A stretch of DNA of 26,728 nt, from positions 1-26,728 of the forward strand of contig JAMYWO010000435.1 of NCBI GenBank assembly GCA_024220525.1, written 5' to 3'. Within the stretch, counting starts at the first letter, position 1, and the number at the start of each line of letters is the position of its first letter. The notes under the pieces are model-generated. The model did not search any database. It saw nothing but the letters and a program-made list of their open reading frames with translations, and had not been told where the DNA came from. The stretch is from Cochliopodium minus (lineage: Eukaryota > Discosea > Himatismenida > Cochliopodiidae). Positions 11,501 through 19,745 of the stretch are shown here, one piece after another. The position numbers and the translations under genes are program-made.

Positions 11501-12715
11501 GAAAATAAAAATGAAAATAAAATATAAATAAAAAACAAATAAAATAAAAATAAAATGATGAAAAGAAATATAAATAATATTAAAAGAAAAAAAGAACGAA
11601 ATTATTACTTTTGGAACCATTGATGATCCATTTGTCTCCTTTTTTCTCTGCTTTTGTTTGAATTCCTAGAATTATATAAAAAAAATTTAAAAATCTTTTT
11701 TGTTAAAATATATTGTAAAAGAAATTAGATAGATTATCAATTTAATATTGATAAAAGAAATAAGATTTTAATATTGCTTATCAATTTAAATTAAATCTAA
11801 AGTATTTTAATTTAAGTGTGGATTATTTTTTCAAAAGATGTTAATTTTTTTTTTTCTTTTAAAGATGTTAATTAAATAATGAAAAAAAAGGGAGAACCAG
11901 CAACATCAGAACCAGCAACAGGCTCAGTTACACAGTAAGCACAATGAAGAGGAGCTTCGGTCATTCTACCCAAGTACTTTTTTTTTTGGAAATCATTTGC
12001 TGCCAACAAAACAGGTGCTTGTGCTTTAAAAAGAATAAAAGATTATTATTTTTACAAAGAATGAAAAAGATATCAAGAATCAAATTAAAAGAAAGATGAA
12101 AATAATATCAATGTTCCGATTATGAAAATTAATTAAATTTTTTTTTTTTACCCAATCCATTAGCTTCTGCAGCAGTTTGAATTCCTTAATTTTCCAATTA
12201 AATTAGAATTTTTTTTTAATTGAAGGTTTTTCTAAATTACCAGTACATCCATATGCCAATTCTTCTGTAACCAAACATCCTTCAAAATGGGAGAGACCAG
12301 TACCACCTGTTTAAAGGATAAAAAAGGTTAAATTTTTAAAAACAAAACTTAATTTTTACCATATTCTTGTGGAACATGAACATTCAATAATCCTATTTCC
12401 CATAATTTTGACAAAATCTCTTCAGGATATTCTCCAGTTTTATCATATTTTGAGGCCTTTTCATTATTTTGGATAAAAAAAAAATTTTGTTTATATTTTA
12501 TTGGGAAAATAATTTTTTTTTTGAATTACATTGGGTATAATAACATCTCTCGAAAATTTGGAAGCCAAATCTCTTATTTCCTTTTGTTGATCAGTTAACT
12601 CGAAAGAGATACCACTTGATCCTGTGGTATAGTATTTCCAATTTATCCATAATTTGCTTTTAGTTGTTTTTGGAAATGAGATCTTCTTGTTGATTTTATT
12701 GATATTTTTGAACAT
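8596..12715 (-). CDS. ACADM: Medium-chain acyl-CoA dehydrogenase, mitochondrial
   Basis: Thirteen exons, from high to low: 12530-12715, 12360-12456, 12241-12306, 12152-12184, 11898-12023, 11609-11665, 11359-11454, 10389-10477, 10017-10083, 9355-9409, 9027-9130, 8797-8933 and 8596-8733. All phases agree and give 416 residues, close to the usual ~420. The flavoenzyme makes the first double bond of each beta-oxidation cycle on medium-chain acyl-CoAs and passes electrons to ETF. The first ~35 residues are basic and lack acidic residues, as in a mitochondrial presequence. FAD and substrate motifs [16 protein letters not shown] and [11 protein letters not shown] are intact. The catalytic base is Glu398 in [18 protein letters not shown] and [12 protein letters not shown] are also as in the family. 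The medium-chain call rests on the overall match ([31 protein letters not shown]). Introns 7 and 9 are unusually long and hold repeats and inverted element copies. The gene shares its upstream region with the PA-domain gene. Confidence 0.93.
9179..9328. repeat. Short AT tandem repeats in ACADM intron 10
   Basis: Two blocks: about two copies of aaaattataagaataacaa (9188-9232), then about three copies of a ~20-bp unit containing aatataacgggtattaat (9262-9325). They lie between exons 10 and 11 and have no coding potential. Confidence 0.6.
9574..9861 (-). mobile_element. MITE-like element, copy A, in ACADM intron 9
   Basis: The reverse complement of this stretch aligns along nearly its full length with 10608-10890. 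Shared blocks include aagaatcgcaa, ttaagcattata and atataaacacaactc. Each copy is about 285 bp, non-coding, and ends in imperfect inverted termini of the form attttttataaaa. This fits a short non-autonomous DNA element. Divergence between copies is roughly a quarter by eye, so they are old. No transposase is present. Confidence 0.6.
10121..10305. repeat. ~18-bp minisatellite in ACADM intron 8
   Basis: About ten copies of a unit like aatagatgataatacaa, with variants of a few bases, lie between exons 8 and 9. There are no unique spacers, so it is a plain tandem array. Confidence 0.8.
10608..10890 (+). mobile_element. MITE-like element, copy B, in ACADM intron 7
   Basis: This is the second copy of the element at 9574-9861, in the opposite orientation. 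It starts near gaaatttttttataaac and ends near gcaatttttataaaaaatat, whose reverse complement resembles the start (imperfect terminal inverted repeats). It has an internal 6-bp stem, attctc/gagaat. Together with copy A it encloses exons 8 and 9. AT-rich simple repeats on both sides hide any target-site duplication. Confidence 0.6.
11175..11325. repeat. ~11-bp tandem repeat (gattataaaaa) in ACADM intron 7
   Basis: About twelve copies of gattataaaaa with small changes (gattatagaaa, gattatggaaa) lie just downstream, on the plus strand, of element copy B and end before exon 7. Non-coding. Confidence 0.75.
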
Positions 12716-13118
12716 TTTTTTTTTTATTTTTTAATTTGGGATTTTAATTTTTCTTTTTTGATTGTTAAAAGCATTTGTTTCAAAACAATGAGCAATAAAC
12801 AAAGAGTCGAATATTTATTCTCAAAAAATATAAAAATACGTTTATTTTAAAAATTATTTAAAGGTGGGAATTCTCCAAAATTGAACATATTTCACAGAGC
12901 TTTATTTTTAAAATTAAATTTTATTAAATTTTACTGAAGGGTATAAAAAAAAGATAACAAATTAAACAATCAATTGAACATAATGAGTTTGGAGAAACTT
13001 GAATATTTGGAAAAAGAGAAAATAAAAAGGAGGAAAAAAAAATTAAAATTTGAAAAAAAATTAAAAAATTGATTAAAATATTCTTTTTTTTGAATAAGTG
13101 GAAAAAGGAGGAAGAAGG
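12716..13118. promoter_or_regulatory. Shared divergent promoter region, ACADM / PA-7TM gene
   Basis: 403 bp between two start codons on opposite strands. It must hold the transcription starts of both genes. A tataaaa-like stretch occurs near 12942 upstream of the plus-strand gene. A short Lys/Glu-rich open frame with its own ATG (12983-13072, 29 codons plus TGA) ends 46 bases before the PA-7TM start and could act as an upstream ORF. No other motif stands out. Confidence 0.55.
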
Positions 13119-15101
13119 ATGAATAACCTGAAAAAACTGATAATAGTGCTTTTGATTTTAAATTTAGAATTAAAGTATTATTTTTGTGTGGGGTCAATAA
13201 TCTATACAAAAAATGGAAGAGGAGATCCAATAAATCTTCCCACCCCCACCTATTCTTTCTTTGAAAAACAACAACTCAATGTAACTTCTTTCATTCTCCC
13301 TATCGGTTTCTCTGCAAAAGAATTGAGTGATTGCAAAAAAATAAACTCGTCTTTAAATCAGCTGGTATCTCCTCTTTCCCCCAATATCTTTCATTATCTT
13401 TTAATTAGATTAAATCCATTTTACTCTTTTTGTTTCTTTTGGCAAAAAAGAATTGATAACAAAAATTTAAAAGTTTGTACTAATTATAACATATTATAAA
13501 AGAGGTGATAGGATATCTTTAAATTACAAACCCCTTTTTTTCTTCAATTTATTTTCCAATTTTCTTCTTTTTTTCAATTTTTGTTTGAATTATTTTTGAT
13601 TTTTTTACTTCTCTTCCTCTATCAAAAAACAGATGATTGGTGCAATTGCTCTTTTGGGTATCCTTTTTTTTCCACTTTCAAAATTTTTAAAATTTTTAAA
13701 ATTTTAAAATTTTACTTTCTGAAAGCACCAGGTAATGGATGTTCTGATTATGATCACATAATGGTTGCTCAAAATGCAGGAGCATCAGGAGTAATAATAA
13801 TCACTACAACTGATTGGCTCTCAGCAAGGTATCCAAAAAAAAAAAAATTCTCTCCTTTAAGTTAATCTTCTTTTCTCCTTTCAGGATTTCTTAATTTTCT
13901 TATATTTTCTTTTTTTTTTTTTTGAATTTTTCTTGATGAAAAATATAGGCTTGTTCAAAAAAAGGGAGAGATAATCAAAAATGTAAAAATACCAGTTGTC
14001 TACATGAAAGTATCTCATTTCCAGGAGTATCTTAATTCCACTGAATTGCAACAAGGGGTGATTATGAAAATGGAGTCCAACAAAAATGAAATAGATGATT
14101 TAAATAGGGGAGGTATTGTATTTATACAGGTCTTTTTATCCATTGCTATTTTCATTAGTGTTATTTTTTGTGCAAGAAAAGCAATAATGTTGGGGAGGAA
14201 GAATATTCTTGGTGGAATTATTTGCATTCTTTGTATTTTTGGTAAATATTCATCTCTTTCCTTCATTTCTTTTTGCCAATTTTCCTATTTTTCAATTCCC
14301 TATTTTTTTTTTATTTTTATTTTTGAATAATTTTTTTATTTCTTCAATTTAAAAAATATAAAAAATATATAAATTAAACGAGAATTTCTTTTTATAGCTA
14401 ATATTGTGGACTTTGCTTTTATCATTGATCCTATTGGATATTGGAGGATAATAGATGATTTCAACTATTTAATAATTATAAATCTTTCCTACTTGTTTAC
14501 ATATCTTACATTCCTATTTGTATCCATTTATTTCGCAATGGTGATTGTAAAGATTACAAATCATCAAGTGTTGAAATATGGTTCTTGGATAATTTTTGGA
14601 TTGATCAGTTTAACAGAGATTGCATTGGAAATTACTGCCATGGTTTTTTTGCTAACAAATAATACAAGTATCACTTATCAACAGTTTGCCTACTGGAGAA
14701 TAGGGATGTCCTCGATAATATCGTTATTTTGCATAATTGGTGGGATTATTTTTCTTCTCAAAATTAGTCAAATAGCATCAATAAATGTGAGGAGTGTCAA
14801 TCAAAAGAATAGATTCAAACAATATATAAGATTGGGGTTTTTCGTAATCGTGTTGGCAATTATTGTAATCTTAATTTCAGTGGTGAATGGATTATCTACC
14901 AATTCCTCCATAATCAATGCACCAAGAGGGCTTGTGGGATGTGTTTTTGGATCTTATTTGTTGATTGCTTTTGCGGGTATTGTTTTAGAATTTCTTTTAA
15001 TTGTAAACAGGGGTATTCCTCGATCTTCCTCTTCTAACAGTTTACACATGTTTGCTTCTTTTGCGAGTGATTTAAATAAAAGCAGAACAGAGGATAAATA
15101 A
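13119..15101 (+). CDS. PA-domain seven-helix membrane protein
   Basis: Exons 13119-13364, 13633-13657, 13726-13828, 13949-14241 and 14398-15101 join in phase to 456 residues. The start is the ATG at 13119; an upstream GTG in frame is ignored. Residues 1-26 form a signal peptide. Residues about 30-165 form a protease-associated (PA) domain: IGAIALL, a G-x-G-C turn at 92-96 (PGNGC), VAQNAGASGVIIITT and IPVVYM. Seven hydrophobic helices follow at about 179-201, 207-233, 246-274, 284-308, 320-345, 364-388 and 400-426, with a Ser-rich cytosolic tail. The layout is a lumenal or extracellular PA domain feeding into a receptor-like 7TM body. The YD and GxGD motifs of signal-peptide-peptidase-like proteases are absent, and there is no RING, so it is neither SPPL nor a PA-TM-RING ligase. 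Function is unknown; sorting receptor or GPCR-like roles are guesses. The exon 1 end is the least certain join; a donor at 13470 would also keep the frame. Confidence 0.75.
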
Positions 15102-15518
15102 ATTACATTTTTTTTACATTTTTTTTTGAAAGTTTAATAAATTTTAATTAGTTTTAATTTTGTTTGTTTTTTTGAAGGAAAAAAGTTTTTATCTTATTTT
15201 TTCAGTCTTTTGGATTTGTCGAGATTTTTTTTAAAACATTTTATCCAAAGAACTTCATATTAAAAAAAGATTAAAACATTTTTTTTCTCCCAAAAAAAAA
15301 ATCCCCTCTTCATATCAGTGTTTCCCCATCAATACACAAACTTACATTAGAGAATGGATAGATCCCAGTTTTGAAAGAATTAATTTAAATTCAGAAAAAT
15401 GTTTCACTTTTTTTTTATTAATTTTTTGAAAAAAAAAAAAAAAAAGAAATTTAAAATAATCTTTTTCTTTTAAAAAAGTCATTTTATATTCCAAAAAAAA
15501 AAGTGTGAAACATTTTGC
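15102..15518. other. Convergent 3' regions of the PA-7TM and VIMP-like genes
   Basis: Both neighbours end into this stretch. It holds T-rich tracts suited to polyadenylation and, at 15396-15516, an inverted repeat that lies at the start of the 3' UTR of the VIMP-like gene (listed separately). No open frame of note. A SECIS element would be expected here if the VIMP-like UGA is decoded; no canonical one was found by eye. Confidence 0.5.
15396..15516 (-). repeat. Inverted repeat (long hairpin) in the VIMP-like 3' UTR
   Basis: aaaatgtttcac at 15396-15407 is the exact reverse complement of 15505-15516, and both arms continue inward as a ~9-base T run facing an A run. On the minus strand the hairpin begins two bases after the TAA that follows the UGA. 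Inside the ~75-nt loop a second weak stem (ggaatataaaa with ttttaaatttc) brackets an AUGA and a GA, the bases that form a SECIS core. But only 17 nt separate AUGA from GA, too short for a canonical SECIS. Confidence 0.6.
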
Positions 15519-16175
15519 TTAACCTCATTTTCCTCCACCTCCTACAAATTCAGAAATTTTTTTATTTTATTGTTTTTATTAAATTTATGTTTTTATTTTA
15601 ATTTTTAATATTTTATTTATTTTTACCTCTACCAAATTTATCCAATGTACAAACATTTGCTCCTTTAGATTCAATAGGCATTTTTGGGGGCTTTATTTGT
15701 TGAAAAAACGAAAAGTTTTTTTTTGTTTTTTTTTTATTAATAATAAAAATAATTTGATTTTCTCTACCTTTCTTTTGCTGAGGGATTTTAACATTTCGAT
15801 TTCATCTTGAATTCTTTGTTGATTTTTTTTTTCAATTTCATCCACTTGATTGGGATTTAGTTGGAGATAATTATCCACCTTGCTTTGAAAGGAAGATAAT
15901 TTCTCTTTCATTTTTTCTTTGTTAGATATTTCTGCTTGTTTATTTTTCCCACTCTTTTCCTTTATAAGATTTTCTATATCCCTATTTATATAAAGAAGTA
16001 ATACATAAATATGAACTTTGAGTCAAATAGTGAGTCATTTTAAGAATATTTTTTAATTTTTTAAGCTCAAATTTGTTTGAAATAATATTGTTTACCATTT
16101 GAAAATATAAACAAAAAAGCAGATGATTAATGTGGTCCATATTACTAGATAGTTCTCAGTTAATACATCCAACAT
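15519..16175 (-). CDS. Selenoprotein S / VIMP-like membrane protein (UGA near C-terminus)
   Basis: Exons 16096-16175, 15768-15981, 15627-15690 and a last exon from 15541, all in phase. A membrane helix at about residues 9-25 is followed by a highly charged helical region (residues 30-100) with DEIEMLKSLSKRK, comparable to the VCP-interacting part of SelS (QKIEMWDSMQEGKSY), then a Gly-rich tail. The family sits in the ER membrane and recruits the p97/VCP ATPase to Derlin complexes in ER-associated degradation. Stopping at UGA (15525-15527) gives 124 residues ending GRGGGGK. Reading through gives one more Gly and TAA at 15519-15521, so the end becomes G-G-G-G-K-U-G, close to the animal SelS end GGUG. 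UGA is also a true stop elsewhere in this window, so decoding needs a SECIS, which I did not find. The family call rests on architecture and short matches, and is fair rather than certain. Confidence 0.65.
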
Positions 16176-16303
16176 TTTTTTTTTTTTTATTTTTTAAATG
16201 AATGTGTTAATAAAATATGAGATCATAAAAAGAGATGAAAAAGGGATTTTGTGGGAAGTTTTGGTAGATAGTGACATTCAATTGATTTTTTAAAATTATT
16301 TAA

Positions 16304-19300
16304 TTAGTCATCCACCAAATCAATAAAGATTTTACTTTTTTTAGATGATTTTCCTTCTTTTCTGGGATTGAATAGCTTTCTTTTTTTGTCATGAGATGAA
16401 TTATCCTCGTCTGATATTTCGTCTTCTTTTAAAAAAAAAAAAATTAATCAAAAAAAATTAAAATTAAAAAATAAAAAAATACCATTAAAAAGACTAACAA
16501 AAGAATTTTGGCTGCTTTGTGTGTTAATAACAGGTTGCCACTTTTCATTTTTAGTTAATATAATTTTTGTCACATTAATTGGTCTAAAATAAAAAAAAAT
16601 AAATAAAAAATAAAATTATAAAAAAGTAAATAAATAAATAAATAAATTAATAAATAAATAAATAAATAATAATAAATCAATTAAATAAAGAAAGAGAAGG
16701 ACTACTTGCACTGAGAGATGACATCAATGAGAAAACTATCAATAACTAAATCTTTGGTATCGAGTAAAGAGTTACAAATGGGACAAACTTTGTTTTTGAG
16801 GGAAAGAAAAGACTTTACATCAAAACATTCAAAATGAGAACACTTTCTTCCTTTTGTTGGAACATTTATGTAGTCTTGTGACAAAGGACACACCAAAGTC
16901 ATAACACGCGTTGTTATTTGCAATTCTGAATTTGTTTCAAAGTTCTATTAAAATATAAAATAAAAATAAGATAAAAAATAAACTAAAAATAAACTAAAAA
17001 TAAAATTAAAATAAAACTAATAGAATAAAAGTATAAATATAAATAAAAATAAAAATAAAATTAAAAATAAAAATATAAATAAAAATAAAATTTAAAGAAC
17101 ACAAATGAAATATAGTAAAAAATTAAAATTAAAATCAAATTTATAAAAATGAAATACTTTTTTGATGAGAGCCAGGGTGGTTTGAGAGGAAATTTTGGGA
17201 AAGAAGGGAATTAATTTTTCAACGGGAATGTTTCTTTGGGAACATGCATATTCAAAACAATTTGTCTTGTTTTTTATTTTGGTGTAAACACTTGCTTTTT
17301 TTTGTATCAATAATTCTAAAACGAAGAAATTTAATTTAAAATAAAAAAATAAAAATAAATAAAATTTAAAATAATAAAAATAATAATAAAAAAATAAAAA
17401 AAAAGTGATTAATTTTTTTTTTGGATTAGAAAAAGAGAAGTAAACTTGATTACCTACAATTCGAGAAGGAATACTATCATTTTTTAAAGCGAGAAAGAGA
17501 GCACTTTCTTTTATGTTGGAAAGTATATTAGGATCTCCTTTTTGCTCCAATATCAATTCTATCACCTTTTTTTAAGAAATAAAATTTAAATATATGAAAA
17601 ATTAAACAAAAATATTTTAAAAAAATAACAAAAAAAAATAAATAAAAATAAAAATAAAAATAAAAATAAAAATAAAAATATAAATATAAATTACTCTTTC
17701 ATCAACATTGTTTGTGGAGAGGGAAAGAAGGAGAGGAGTATTTTCAGAAGAATATGCCTTATAGTTAATGTCATTGTATCCTAAAATCAATTCTCTCAAT
17801 ACTTCATATGAACAATTATTTTGAAATGCTAATTCTATCACTGATTCTCTATTATGAAATGAAATAAAAATGAATAAAAAATAAAATAAAAAAAAAAGAA
17901 AAATAAAAAAAAATTAAAATAAGAGAAATTAAATAAAATTCATAAAAAATCTATATTTAGTAAAAAATATTTACTCTCTTTTATTTAAAAAATGAGGGTT
18001 TGCTTTTTGTTGTATGAGATGACGTACAATGAGAGGATCAGAAACTTTGTTAGAGAACAAAATGTGGAGAGGATAGTTTTGTCTTTGAGAGGGAATGTTA
18101 ACTGTTTCTGGACTACACAATAACTTAATTATTCCCAAATTCATTGTTTTGCAAGCATTGTGCAATGCATTTCTATATTGAAAATAAAATTAAAATTAAA
18201 TACTAAAAATAATTCTAAAAAATAATTTAAAAATAAAATTAAAATTATCATTAAAATGTTTTTATTAATAAAAATTTTTAAAATTTTTTTTTTTTACCTT
18301 TCGAAACGATTTTTGAGTAGAGGATCTGCTTTCATGGATAAAAGATAAGAGATTAGATTAGAATCTACAGAGGGATTTAAAGTGGCGAATAAAATAGGAG
18401 TGTTTAAGTTGTTGGAACGGATATTGAGATCAGCTTTAAAAGTAAGGAGAGATTCAATGATGTTTCTTGTTATTTTTTCATTTTTACAGGCGAGGTGGAG
18501 GGGTGTTTTTTTACTTTCTCCTATCGAATTGGGATCTGCATTGGATAACAACAACAATTTTATCACATCTTCTGATATCTCTGTATTATTGATTGCAAAA
18601 TGTATCGCATTTTTTCTAAATTAAAGAAAATAAGAAATTATGTAAAAATTAATTAAATGGTTTTTTTTTTTTCAAATTTAAAAGATTTGTTTTTACTTTG
18701 TATTGTTTCTTCTTTCAAGATTGGCATTATTTTGGAGAAAAAGAAGAATGATTTGAACATCAAACAGAGGATTGGCACAAGCATAATGAAAAGGAGTTGT
18801 TTGCTTATCATTGGGGATGTTGATCAGTTCTTTCCATTCTGGAGAAGAGGAAGAGGGAGAATTGAAAAAGGAATGAATTATTTCTTTTTTCATTTTCTTG
18901 TTTTTACATAATAAATGCAAAATAGTGTTGTTTTTCTTCCCCAATATTTTCTGATCAGATTTTTCCAATACTTTATTAAACAAATCTACCGAGAAATTTT
19001 TTTTTTCAAACTAATTTTTTAAAAATAAAAATAAAAAATAAAAACAAAAATAAAAAATAAAAACAAAAATTTTAAAAATTTTAAAAAAATAATTTAAAGA
19101 AAGAATTACGTTGAGGGAACAAAGAGAATGAAGAGGTAGATCACCTTTGTTATTTTTAATGTTGGGATCACAATTATAAAATAATAACATTTCTATTATC
19201 TTTTCTGTTTTCTCCAATTCTCCCATCTCCTTCTTTTTCCCCTCTCTTTCCATTAAACTATCCTTTGTAATATCTCCCTTTTCTCTTTCTTTTGTTTCTT

Positions 19301-19667
19301 CATTAAAAATATCTTTCTTTTCATTCTCCTCCATTACAATATCCTCCATTATAATATCCTCCATTATTCTATCATCATTTGTATTATAATTTGTATTATC
19401 ATTTGTATTATAATTTGTGTGATTCATAAATATATTTTCCTCTCCCACCACAATTTTTTTCTCTATATTATTATCATCATCATTATTATTATTATTAAAA
19501 TTATTATTATTAAAACAGTAGGTATTATTTTCATTTTCGAATAGATCGAGGTAAGATTGAATTTTATGAATGTTCTTTTCCATTTTTTCCTTTAATTTTT
19601 CTTCTTCTCTATCTTTTTCCTCTTCATTTTTAGAATTTAAAGTGTTTTTGTTATTATTGTTGATGTG

Positions 19668-19700
<33 letters not shown>

Positions 19701-19707
19701 GTTATTA

Positions 19708-19745
<38 letters not shown>

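Noticed and set aside
15440-15490. Canonical SECIS core (AUGA ... AA ... GA) in the VIMP-like 3' UTR
   Set aside because: AUGA and GA are only 17 nt apart and the upper helix would be about 5-6 bp, too short for the known SECIS form. Kept only as a weak possibility under the hairpin finding.
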